A DNA stretch of 5,524 nt from assembly GCA_937863945.1 (NCBI GenBank), contig CALMIB010000074.1, forward strand, positions 1 to 5,524. The letters run 5' to 3'. The notes beneath the pieces were generated by a model. It was not told the origin of the DNA. It saw nothing but the letters and a program-made list of their open reading frames with translations, and did not search any database. Every line of letters starts with the position of its first letter. The first letter of the stretch is position 1. Shown here in pieces: positions 1 to 5,524 of the stretch. The DNA is from an uncultured Longilinea sp. GTDB taxonomy: Bacteria; Chloroflexota; Anaerolineae; Anaerolineales; Anaerolineaceae. The position numbers and the translations under genes are program-made.

Positions 1-570
1 TATTTTACCAAAGGCAAGCAATCCGACCAGGTGCAACTGCGCTGGACGCGCATCATGGTGCTGGTGATCGGCCTGATGAGCCTGGCGATTGGCCTGTGGG
101 CGGAAACGATTTACAAGCTCTCGGTGTTCGCCTGGACGATCATCCTGGTGGGCATGTTCGCGCCATTTGCCTTTGGCATGTACTGGAAGAAGACCAACCA
201 GTGGGGCGCGCTGGCCGGTTTTGCCGGCGGCTGGACCTCGTGGTTGATCATGCTGCCAATTCTCTATCCCACCACGCTGGAAATCAATGCCGGGGATGCC
301 GAGGTGGCCATTTGGGACGCGACTTATATCGGTTCGGTGCCGGCCTTCCTGGTTTCCGCGATCCTGGTGGTGGTGGTTTCGCTGGCGACGCAGAAGGTCG
401 ACGCGCCAAAACCGCTGGCGGATGTGGACGGCAAACCGATGGCTTTTAAGAACCGCCTGGGTGTTTTGCCGCTGAAGGACGCGCTGCGCAAATTGCGCCC
501 GGAAGAGGTCGAACGTGAAGAGGTGCCGGAAGCAGCTCTTCCTGTGGAATCCGTAAAGTCCGGGGATTAA
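1..570 (+). CDS. Sodium:solute symporter (SSS family), C-terminal part
   Basis: The frame is open from base 1, so the start lies upstream. The 189 visible residues are the C-terminal end of an integral membrane symporter that couples sodium entry to solute uptake. I see four hydrophobic segments at about residues 17-34, 40-60, 66-86 and 108-127, then a charged cytoplasmic tail of about 60 residues. The segment pattern, with an A-P-F-A-F-G-M-Y-W stretch followed by K-K and a Gly-rich G-A-L-A-G helix, is typical of the last helices of SSS proteins (pantothenate/proline/acetate-type symporters). The substrate-binding helices are missing, so the substrate is unknown. The next gene starts 45 bases after the TAA, so co-transcription is plausible. 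The family call is fairly sure; a substrate call is not possible. Confidence 0.85.
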   Translation, partial: YFTKGKQSDQVQLRWTRIMVLVIGLMSLAIGLWAETIYKLSVFAWTIILVGMFAPFAFGMYWKKTNQWGALAGFAGGWTSWLIMLPILYPTTLEINAGDAEVAIWDATYIGSVPAFLVSAILVVVVSLATQKVDAPKPLADVDGKPMAFKNRLGVLPLKDALRKLRPEEVEREEVPEAALPVESVKSGD

Positions 571-579
571 ACCCCGGGC
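558..579 (+). other. Hairpin enclosing the stop codon of the symporter gene
   Basis: CCGGGG (560-565) and CCCCGG (572-577) form a perfect 6-bp stem, extended by a T-G wobble (559/578) and a G-C pair (558/579). The loop is ATTAAA and contains the TAA stop. No T-run follows directly, so this is not a classical intrinsic terminator. It could be a weak pause or a 3'-end stabiliser between two co-transcribed genes. Confidence 0.35.
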
Positions 580-605
580 AGACCCAATATTCCGTTTCTG
601 TGATT

Positions 606-612
606 GGAGGAG
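606..612 (+). promoter_or_regulatory. Ribosome binding site that fixes the dehydrogenase start
   Basis: GGAGGAG lies just before ATG 616. An in-frame TTG at 604 would give four extra residues, but it overlaps this Shine-Dalgarno sequence and has none of its own upstream. ATG 616 also places the Rossmann beta strand (M-K-I-L-L-V-G) right at the N-terminus, as usual for the family. Confidence 0.8.
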
Positions 613-615
613 TTT

Positions 616-1821
616 ATGAAGATTTTGCTGGTTGGAGTGGGCGGTGTGGGTGAGGCCATCGCGGTCATGTCGGCGCGCCACGCGTGGTGCGAAAAGCTCG
701 TCCTGGCCGATTACAACCCGGCGCGCGCCGAGGAAGTGCAGGCCAAGCTGAAGGATAAAACGCGCTTCCCGGTGGAGTGGGTGGACGCCGGCAAACAGGA
801 TCTGATCGAGGCGCTGGCGCGCAAGCACGGCGTGAACCTGATTATGAACGCCTGCGACCCGGTCTTCAATATGCCGATCTTCAACGCGGCGTACGAAACC
901 GGCTGCCACTACATGGACATGGCCATGTCGCTTTCGGAGCCGCACGAGACCGACCCTTACCGGAAGCCCGGGCTCAAACTGGGCGATTTGCAGTTCGAGC
1001 AGGCCGAAAAATGGGAAAAGAAGGGCTTGCTGGCGCTGGTGGGGCTGGGGGTGGAACCCGGCATGGCGGATGTGTTTGCGCGCTATGCCCAGGATTACCT
1101 CTTTGATGAAATTGAAGAAGTGGGTGTGCGCGACGGCGCCAACCTGGAGGTGCGCGGCTACGAATTCGCGCCCAACTTCTCCATCTGGACGACCATTGAG
1201 GAATGCCTCAATCCACCGGTGATCTGGGAACACGACAAAGGCTGGTACACCACCGCGCCCTTCTCTGAGCCGGAAGTGTTTGAGTTCCCCGAGGGCATCG
1301 GCAAGGTGGAATGCGTCAATGTGGAGCATGAGGAAGTGCTGCTGGTGCCGCGCTGGGTGAAAACCAAACGGGTGACCTTCAAGTACGGCCTGGGCGACCA
1401 GTTCATCGGCGTGCTCAAGACCATCAAGATGCTGGGACTGGATAACAAGGAACCGATCAACGTCAAGGGCGTCCAGGTGGCGCCGCGCGACGTGGTGGCG
1501 GCCTGCCTGCCCGACCCGGCTCACCTGGGCGATCGCATGTTTGGCAAGACCTGCGCCGGCACCTGGGTGAAGGGCGTCAAGGATGGCAAACCGCGCCAGG
1601 TGTACCTGTACCAGGTGGCCGACAACCAGGAATGCATGGAAAAATTCGGCGTGCAGGCCGTGGTGGCGCAGACCGGCTTCAACGCGGTGATCGGCTTTGA
1701 GCTGCTCGAAAAGGGCATCTGGAAAAAAGCAGGCGTGTACGGCCCGGAAGCCTTCGATCCGGTGCCGTTCATGGAGCGCATGGCCGATTACGGCTTCCCG
1801 TACGGGATCAAAGAAATGTAG
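616..1821 (+). CDS. Saccharopine/carboxynorspermidine dehydrogenase-like oxidoreductase (Lys9 type)
   Basis: This 401-residue soluble protein has the full length expected for the Lys9 group of nicotinamide-dependent dehydrogenases that form or cleave a secondary amine (saccharopine reductase, carboxynorspermidine dehydrogenase, lysine 6-dehydrogenase). Seen directly: an N-terminal Rossmann dinucleotide motif G7-x-G9-G10-x-G12; D32 at the end of the second strand, which favours NAD(H) though this is not decisive; N78-A-C-D-P82; the G143-x-G-x-E-P-G149 turn; then the C-terminal domain with an L-P-D-P motif and a closing D-P-x-P-F-M-E segment. As I remember them, carboxynorspermidine dehydrogenases share the order of these late blocks (K-R-x-x-F...G-x-G-D, L-P-D-P, G-x-T-C-x-G, D-P-x-P-F-x-E). 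The neighbours (amine-type permease, aminotransferase) suggest amine or amino acid metabolism. The fold call is strong; the substrate is open. Confidence 0.85.
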   Translation: MKILLVGVGGVGEAIAVMSARHAWCEKLVLADYNPARAEEVQAKLKDKTRFPVEWVDAGKQDLIEALARKHGVNLIMNACDPVFNMPIFNAAYETGCHYMDMAMSLSEPHETDPYRKPGLKLGDLQFEQAEKWEKKGLLALVGLGVEPGMADVFARYAQDYLFDEIEEVGVRDGANLEVRGYEFAPNFSIWTTIEECLNPPVIWEHDKGWYTTAPFSEPEVFEFPEGIGKVECVNVEHEEVLLVPRWVKTKRVTFKYGLGDQFIGVLKTIKMLGLDNKEPINVKGVQVAPRDVVAACLPDPAHLGDRMFGKTCAGTWVKGVKDGKPRQVYLYQVADNQECMEKFGVQAVVAQTGFNAVIGFELLEKGIWKKAGVYGPEAFDPVPFMERMADYGFPYGIKEM

Positions 1822-1830
1822 GCTGTTTTC

Positions 1831-1863
1831 CGTGCGGCGGCGCGCAGTTTATGCCGCCGCACG
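1831..1863 (+). other. Strong 11-bp GC-rich hairpin in the spacer before the permease
   Basis: CGTGCGGCGGC (1831-1841) pairs perfectly with GCCGCCGCACG (1853-1863) around an 11-base loop, 10 bases after the dehydrogenase stop. No T-run follows the stem on either strand, so it lacks the hallmark of an intrinsic terminator. It may cap the 3' end of the upstream message, or cause partial termination or processing that sets different levels for the dehydrogenase and the permease. Confidence 0.55.
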
Positions 1864-1865
1864 TC

Positions 1866-1903
1866 CGGTGGAGTGCAGAAAAACCGCCGTGGGGCGTCCA
1901 CCG
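1866..1903 (+). other. Possible second, nested stem-loop in the permease leader
   Basis: CGGTGGA (1866-1872) pairs with TCCACCG (1897-1903). Inside it, CGCC (1885-1888) pairs with GGCG (1893-1896) around a GTGG loop. Together with the preceding hairpin it makes most of the 116-base spacer foldable. In GC-rich DNA such short stems arise by chance, so this is tentative. Confidence 0.25.
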
Positions 1904-1925
1904 TCCCGCGGCAATCCATTCAGAC

Positions 1926-1930
1926 GGAGG
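1926..1930 (+). promoter_or_regulatory. Ribosome binding site of the APC permease
   Basis: GGAGG sits seven bases before ATG 1938, an ideal spacing, and supports that start. The ten bases from 1911 to 1920 (GCAATCCATT) recur with one change at 4921-4930, at the same distance from the GGAGG of the aldehyde oxidoreductase gene. Confidence 0.75.
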
Positions 1931-1937
1931 TTGATCG

Positions 1938-3521
1938 ATGGCTGAGAAAGTTGCCAGGGGCAAGGAAATCAAGTCCGAAGCGAAAAAACTCAAGCGGGAA
2001 CTTACACTTTTTCCGCTTTTCGGGTTGATCTATTTCACCGTGTGCGGCGGCTCGTTTGGCGCCGAACCCATGGTGGGGTATTCGGGGCCGCTCTTCACGC
2101 TGGTGCTGTTCGTGCTCACCCCGCTGCTTTTCAGTATCCCAAACATGCTGATGGTGCGCGAGATGTCCTCGATGATGCCGGTGGAAGGCGGTTATTATCA
2201 CTGGGTCAAGCAGGCATTCGGCCCGTTTGCGGGGTTCATGGCCGGCTGGATGAACTGGGTGGTTTCGTGGGTGGATGTGTCGATCTACCCGGTGCTGGGC
2301 GCGTACTACCTGGGCTTCTTCATCCCGGCGCTGCGCACCGGCGCGGTGATCGGCGGCGTGGAAGTGCCCGCCTGGGTGCTCTCGTGGATTGTGGCGCTCA
2401 TCCTGATCTGGGCCATCTCGTACCTGAACGTGCGCGGCGCGCGCCTGGCGGGCATGACGGCCAACTGGTTGGGCGTGGTCATGCTCATCCCGCTGATCCT
2501 GATGTCAATCGTGGGTATTTACAACTGGATCCAGGGTGGGGTGACGGTCAGCCTGCCGTTCCTGCCGGAGGGCGAGACGCTGATGGGCGCGCTCAGCACG
2601 GGCCTGTTCATCGCCATGTGGAATTTTATGGGCTGGGAATTGCCCACCGCGGCCGGCGATGAGATCGTCAAGCCCAAGCGCACCTACCCGCTGGCGATGG
2701 TGCTGGTGCTGGTGGCCGCCATCGCCACTTACTCCATCCCGACCGTGGCCGGGCTGTACGGCGGCGCGGGGGAAGGCGGGCGCTACCTGATCTGGGGCAT
2801 TGAGGAAAACGAAGACGGCGAGGGCATCGCCGCCGCGGTTGCCGACTACGGCGTGACCGAGGCGCAATTGCAGGAATGGGGCGTCGATCCGATGGCTTCG
2901 GTGGGTTGGGAGTTCCCGGATATCGCGCATGCGATTGGCACCAAAGCTACCGGCGACCCGAACAGTCCGCTGGCCAACTTCCTGGGGATATCCGTTTCGC
3001 TGGCGGCCATTCTCTCGATGATCGGGTTGTTTATCGGCAACGGGCTGGGCGGCACGCGCGTGCCCTTCGCCATGGCGGAGGATGGCATGATGCCGCGCTT
3101 CCTGGTCAAAGTGCACCCCAAGTACGGCACGCCGTGGGTATCAATCCTGTTCTGCGGGGTGATCTTCTCGATTTTCTCGCTGCAGGCGTTTGCCTTCCTG
3201 GTGGTGGTGGACGTCTTCCTTAATATGCTGGTGCTGATGGCCGAGTTCATCGCGCTGTGGGTGCTGCGCTTCAAGAAGCCCAACCTGCCGCGCACCAAAG
3301 TGCCGGGTGGCTACTTTGGCCTGGTGCTGGTGACGCTGGCGCCGGCTTTCATCATCACGCTGGCGATCGTCAGTCAGGTATCCGAGGAAGGATTTAACTC
3401 CATCTGGCTGGCACTGGTGGCGATGGCAGTGGGCGCGGCGTTGTACTTTCCCATCCGCAAGTACGTCAAAAAAGGCATCCCCGACGTCGATCCCTACCGG
3501 TTGGAGCCGGAGAAGGATTAG
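1938..3521 (+). CDS. APC superfamily amino acid/polyamine permease
   Basis: The 527-residue inner-membrane transporter has about twelve predicted helices (roughly 24-46, 51-72, 94-116, 117-131, 144-162, 176-194, 216-236, 250-272, 343-367, 400-423, 424-443, 459-480, with a last one near 488-506; boundaries by eye). The unwound helix-1 motif of APC carriers is visible as G37-G-S-F-G-A-E43. This, plus P-V-E-G-G-Y-Y-H-W-V at 81-90 and W-N-F-M-G-W-E at 228-234, resembles the LAT/polyamine-uptake branch known from plant and protist polyamine transporters. A charged N-terminal tail of about 22 residues is cytoplasmic. Odd feature: the outward loop between helices 7 and 8 is about 70 residues long (274-343), acidic, and longer than I expect for the family. 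The aminotransferase follows after only 15 bases. Amino acid or polyamine uptake is likely; the exact substrate is not determined. Confidence 0.88.
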   Translation: MAEKVARGKEIKSEAKKLKRELTLFPLFGLIYFTVCGGSFGAEPMVGYSGPLFTLVLFVLTPLLFSIPNMLMVREMSSMMPVEGGYYHWVKQAFGPFAGFMAGWMNWVVSWVDVSIYPVLGAYYLGFFIPALRTGAVIGGVEVPAWVLSWIVALILIWAISYLNVRGARLAGMTANWLGVVMLIPLILMSIVGIYNWIQGGVTVSLPFLPEGETLMGALSTGLFIAMWNFMGWELPTAAGDEIVKPKRTYPLAMVLVLVAAIATYSIPTVAGLYGGAGEGGRYLIWGIEENEDGEGIAAAVADYGVTEAQLQEWGVDPMASVGWEFPDIAHAIGTKATGDPNSPLANFLGISVSLAAILSMIGLFIGNGLGGTRVPFAMAEDGMMPRFLVKVHPKYGTPWVSILFCGVIFSIFSLQAFAFLVVVDVFLNMLVLMAEFIALWVLRFKKPNLPRTKVPGGYFGLVLVTLAPAFIITLAIVSQVSEEGFNSIWLALVAMAVGAALYFPIRKYVKKGIPDVDPYRLEPEKD

Positions 3522-3536
3522 CACAAGCGAGGCATC

Positions 3537-4826
3537 ATGGCTTTGACAAACAAGGATTTTGAAGACGCACTGGCGCACCTATCGCCGGTGTGGACGCACG
3601 GAACGGATATCATTGCCAGCCGGGCTGAGGGCGCGTATGTGTACGACCTGGCCGGGCGCGCCTACCTGGACTTTACCTGCGGCATCGGCGTGACCAACAC
3701 CGGCCACTGCCACCCGAAGGTGGTGGCGGCCATCCGCGAGCAGGCCGGGCTGCTGCTGCACGGGCAGGCCAACATCATCCTGCACCAGCCCATGCTCGAA
3801 CTGGTGCGGTCGCTGCTGCCGATCGTGCCGCCGGGCATTGACGGCTTCTTCTTCAGCAACTCGGGCGCCGAGGCGGTGGAAGGGGCCATCAAGCTGGCGC
3901 GGCATGCCACCGGGCGCTCCAATGTGATCGTCTTCCAGGGCAGCTTCCACGGGCGCACGTCTGCGACGATGGCGCTGACCACCTCGAAAACGATCTACCG
4001 GGCGGGTTATCAGCCGCTGCCCTCGGGCGTGTTCGTGGCGCCCTACCCGTATGCCTACCGCTACGGCTGGAGCGAAGAACAGACCACGCAGTGGTGCCTG
4101 GATGAGCTCGAGTTCCTGCTGATGTCGCAGACCGCGCCGCAGGAGACCGCCGCCATCCTGTTTGAACCGGTGCTGGGCGAAGGCGGCTACGTGGCGCCGC
4201 CCCGCGCGTTTGTCAACGGGCTGCGCGAGCTGTGCGACCGGCACGGCATTTTGCTGATCGCCGATGAGATTCAATCTGGTTTCGGGCGCACCGGGCGCTG
4301 GTTCGCAGTGGAGCACTTCGACCTGCGGCCGGACATCATGACCGCGGCCAAGGGGTTGGGCTCGGGGCTGCCGATTTCGGGCGTGTTCAGCCGGCTGGAG
4401 CTGATGCAGAAGTGGATGCCGGGCTCGCACGGCGGCACGTTTGGCGGCAACGCCGTGGCGGCCGCCAGCGCGGTGGCGACCATCGCCGCCATGCGCGACG
4501 AGCACATGCTGGAGAACGCCCGGGCGCGCGGCGCGCAGTTGACCGCCGGGTTGAAGGCGCTGCAGCAAAAGTATCCCGTCATCGGCGACGTGCGCGGGCT
4601 GGGGCTGATGATCGGCACCGAGTTCCGCGACTCGGCGCGCAAGCCGGACAAGGCGACCGCCAAAGCCGCGGCCAAAGCCTGCCACGCGCGCGGCCTGATG
4701 CTGCTGACCTGCGGCCCGTGGGATAACGTCATCCGCTGGATCCCGCCGCTGATTGTCACCGCGGCGCAGATCGACGAGAGCCTGAACATCTTCGAAAGCG
4801 CGTTGAAGGAAACCTCCGCGCGTTGA
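3537..4826 (+). CDS. PLP-dependent class III aminotransferase (GabT/ornithine/putrescine-type)
   Basis: The 429-residue protein has the usual length for fold-type I class III (omega) aminotransferases, which move an amino group, often a terminal one, to 2-oxoglutarate or pyruvate. All PLP signatures are present: phosphate-binding N108-S-G-A-E-A113; F137-H138-G-R, whose aromatic stacks on the cofactor ring; E210-P with E215-G-G; the cofactor-nitrogen aspartate D243 in A-D-E-I-Q-S-G-F-G-R-T-G; and the Schiff-base lysine K272 in A-A-K-G-L-G-S-G. A G-T-F-G-G-N motif from the other subunit follows. The enzyme therefore looks active and cytoplasmic. The start ATG 3537 has a weak GAGG (3529-3532) four bases upstream and may depend on translation coupled to the permease. 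4-Aminobutyrate, ornithine, lysine or putrescine could be the amino donor. The archaeal-style amino acid racemases of this family are an alternative. Confidence 0.9.
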   Translation: MALTNKDFEDALAHLSPVWTHGTDIIASRAEGAYVYDLAGRAYLDFTCGIGVTNTGHCHPKVVAAIREQAGLLLHGQANIILHQPMLELVRSLLPIVPPGIDGFFFSNSGAEAVEGAIKLARHATGRSNVIVFQGSFHGRTSATMALTTSKTIYRAGYQPLPSGVFVAPYPYAYRYGWSEEQTTQWCLDELEFLLMSQTAPQETAAILFEPVLGEGGYVAPPRAFVNGLRELCDRHGILLIADEIQSGFGRTGRWFAVEHFDLRPDIMTAAKGLGSGLPISGVFSRLELMQKWMPGSHGGTFGGNAVAAASAVATIAAMRDEHMLENARARGAQLTAGLKALQQKYPVIGDVRGLGLMIGTEFRDSARKPDKATAKAAAKACHARGLMLLTCGPWDNVIRWIPPLIVTAAQIDESLNIFESALKETSAR

Positions 4827-4862
4827 GCGCCTGAGCGATGGGTTGACGTCGACAATAAAAAA

Positions 4863-4902
4863 CGCGGGCGCTGGGGGCGGAACGAACCGCGCGGCGCCCG
4901 CG
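4863..4902 (-). terminator. Hairpin with a T-run on its minus-strand side
   Basis: CGCGGGCGC (4863-4871) and GCGCCCGCG (4894-4902) form a perfect 9-bp stem; inside it GCGG (4877-4880) pairs with CCGC (4887-4890) around AACGAA. The plus strand has AATAAAAAA directly before the stem, so read on the minus strand the hairpin is followed by TTTTTTATT, the layout of an intrinsic terminator. On the plus strand no T-run follows. It lies 36 bases after the aminotransferase stop and may act in both directions, weakly for the plus-strand genes. Confidence 0.5.
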
Positions 4903-4904
4903 CA

Positions 4905-4913
4905 TGTTAGAAT
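4905..4913 (+). promoter_or_regulatory. Extended -10 promoter before the aldehyde oxidoreductase
   Basis: TG-T-TAGAAT matches the extended -10 pattern TGnTATAAT with one mismatch in the hexamer. No convincing -35 lies 16-18 bases upstream; that position is inside the preceding hairpin. A start near 4920 would leave a leader of about 26 bases before ATG 4946. This would let the oxidoreductase be transcribed apart from the upstream genes. Confidence 0.5.
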
Positions 4914-4934
4914 TTATGCAGCGATCCATTTTCC

Positions 4935-4940
4935 GGGAGG
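4935..4940 (+). promoter_or_regulatory. Ribosome binding site of the aldehyde oxidoreductase
   Basis: GGGAGG lies five bases before ATG 4946 and selects this start over the in-frame ATG 4904, which falls within the hairpin/promoter region and has no Shine-Dalgarno sequence. Confidence 0.75.
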
Positions 4941-4945
4941 AATGC

Positions 4946-5395
4946 ATGGAAATCTGGCGAATCAACGTCCGCACGCAGACGCTTCAACGGGAGCCTGTTC
5001 CAGAATCCTGGCAGCGGCTGGGCGGGCGCGGGCTGGTGGCGCGCATCCTGCTGGATGAGGTCCCGGCGGCCTGCGACCCCCTGGGACGGCACAACAAGCT
5101 CATCTTCGCGCCGGGTTTGCTGGTGGGGCACATGCTTTCGAGCTGCGACCGAATCTCGGCCGGCGGAAAGAGCCCGTTGACCGGCGGCGTGAAGGAAAGC
5201 AACGCCGGCGGCACCACCGCCCGCGCCAAGAACCGCAAACTGTCGCCTTTGAAGAGGTCGGGGACGATGCGCGGCGTGACGTTGGCGACCTTCAGCGTGC
5301 CCCAGTCGATGCTGATATCGGTCAGCACCGGCGCATCGAGCTTCCTGGCGAGGTCGATGGCAGCCGCGTTGCCGTCCTCCGTCGGGTCGATGTAG
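4946..5395 (+). CDS. Aldehyde ferredoxin oxidoreductase, N-terminal fragment fused to unrelated sequence
   Basis: Residues 1-94 (to about 5227) match the N-terminal domain of the tungsten/molybdopterin aldehyde ferredoxin oxidoreductases, which oxidise aldehydes to acids and pass electrons to ferredoxin. Visible family marks are the first strand W-R-I-N-V, the G-G-R-G-L motif (26-30), L-L-D-E-V-P (35-40), K-L-I-F-A-P-G (51-57), R69-I-S in the R-I-S-A-G-G-K-S-P stretch, and S-N-A-G-G (85-89), a region that contacts the pterin cofactor in this family. A full protein has 600-700 residues with a 4Fe-4S cysteine set; none of that is present. After A94 the frame stays open to a TAG at 5393-5395, but those residues resemble no oxidoreductase and are antisense to a VWA-protein gene. 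The real homology therefore stops near 5227, and the tail is spurious. Confidence 0.75.
   Translation: MEIWRINVRTQTLQREPVPESWQRLGGRGLVARILLDEVPAACDPLGRHNKLIFAPGLLVGHMLSSCDRISAGGKSPLTGGVKESNAGGTTARAKNRKLSPLKRSGTMRGVTLATFSVPQSMLISVSTGASSFLARSMAAALPSSVGSM
5219..5232. other. Junction between two unrelated, truncated genes
   Basis: Left of this point the plus strand encodes an aldehyde oxidoreductase; right of it the minus strand encodes the middle of a VIT/VWA protein. Both homologies run into about the same dozen bases (GCCCGCGCCAAG, 5219-5230), which could be read as T-A-R-A in one gene and as L-A-R in the other. That fits a microhomology join. Both genes are cut inside conserved domains, so a natural gene boundary is excluded. 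Confidence 0.7.
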
Positions 5396-5524
5396 CGGAC
5401 CATGCCGCGCCCGAGCCGCGCCAGACCGTCGAGCAGGTAGCGGTTGACGCTGCTGCCGACACCGAAAGCGTAGATGCGGGCCTCGTTCCTGCGCGCGTTG
5501 ACTGCCTGCAGGATCTCTGCCTCG
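5222..5524 (-). CDS. VIT/VWA-domain protein, internal fragment
   Basis: Read from the window end leftwards, the frame gives about 100 residues: a helix E-A-E-I-L-Q-A-V, the strand R-I-Y-A-F-G-V-G with S-S-V-N-R-Y-L-L, the stretch L-G-R-G-M-V-R-Y-I, then P-V-L-T-D-I-S-I-D-W-G and P-D-L-F-K-G-D-S-L. This order is characteristic of the last part of a von Willebrand factor A domain and the linker after it in bacterial proteins that begin with a VIT (inter-alpha-trypsin inhibitor) domain. Such proteins are usually exported or envelope-associated and bind partners through a metal site. The metal-site motif D-x-S-x-S lies outside the window and the C-terminal region is lost at the junction. Valine is GTC in 7 of 8 cases, while the upstream genes clearly prefer GTG, so this piece probably comes from another genome or another region. 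Confidence 0.75.

Noticed and set aside
571..605. Promoter in the gap before the dehydrogenase
   Set aside because: The AT-richer bases near 586-600 give no -10/-35 pair with acceptable match and spacing.
604..615. TTG at 604 as start of the dehydrogenase
   Set aside because: It lies inside the Shine-Dalgarno sequence of ATG 616 and would add residues before the Rossmann strand.
2505..3116. Open frames on the minus strand opposite the permease
   Set aside because: Low-complexity His/Arg/Gln-rich translations without ribosome binding sites, overlapping a well-supported membrane protein gene.
3579..4685. Long open frame (368 codons) on the minus strand opposite the aminotransferase
   Set aside because: It is a shadow created by the GC-rich third positions of a fully supported gene; its translation is Arg/His/Gln-rich with no recognisable domain.
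4843..5058. Small plus-strand frame spanning the spacer and the oxidoreductase start
   Set aside because: It runs across the hairpin and promoter, has no ribosome binding site and overlaps the oxidoreductase in another frame.
5231..5395. C-terminal tail of the plus-strand frame beginning at 4946, as a new domain fused to aldehyde oxidoreductase
   Set aside because: The residues are antisense to a coding VWA segment and show no family features; the minus-strand reading explains the bases much better.
4984..5403. Minus-strand frame read as one 139-residue protein
   Set aside because: Only the part from about 5222 upward looks like a VWA-type protein, and that part continues upstream past 5403 to the window edge. 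The lower part is antisense to the aldehyde oxidoreductase, so the ATG at 5403 is an internal methionine and the 3' portion is not real.

Overview
The window reads as accessory metabolism from a GC-rich, probably anaerobic bacterium. The gene content (sodium:solute symporter, Lys9-type dehydrogenase, APC permease, class III aminotransferase, tungsten-type aldehyde oxidoreductase) and the style of the proteins would fit Chloroflexota, Anaerolineae class. This assignment is an inference from gene content and not from a marker gene.

Layout, left to right, all on the plus strand up to about 5220: the 3' end of a sodium:solute symporter (1-570); a saccharopine/carboxynorspermidine dehydrogenase-like oxidoreductase (616-1821); a 116-base spacer with a strong GC-rich hairpin; a 12-helix APC permease resembling the polyamine-uptake branch (1938-3521); a PLP class III aminotransferase starting 15 bases later (3537-4826); a 119-base spacer with a hairpin and an extended -10 promoter; and the N-terminal 94 or so residues of an aldehyde ferredoxin oxidoreductase (from 4946).

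At about 5219-5232 the aldehyde oxidoreductase breaks off mid-domain. The rest of the window is instead the minus-strand interior of a VIT/VWA-domain protein with clearly different codon use. Two unrelated genes are thus joined head-on, each cut inside a conserved domain. This is either a real rearrangement or, more likely, an assembly chimera, and it is the most important thing to check here.

Taken together, the intact genes look like an uptake-and-catabolism module for an amine or amino acid. The permease would import an amino compound, the aminotransferase would convert a terminal or alpha amino group to an aldehyde or oxoacid, the dehydrogenase would make or split a C-N bond with a nicotinamide cofactor, and the aldehyde oxidoreductase would oxidise an aldehyde with ferredoxin as acceptor. 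The substrate cannot be fixed from sequence; di- or polyamines or lysine/ornithine-type amino acids are the best candidates. No RNA genes, CRISPR arrays or insertion sequences were seen.
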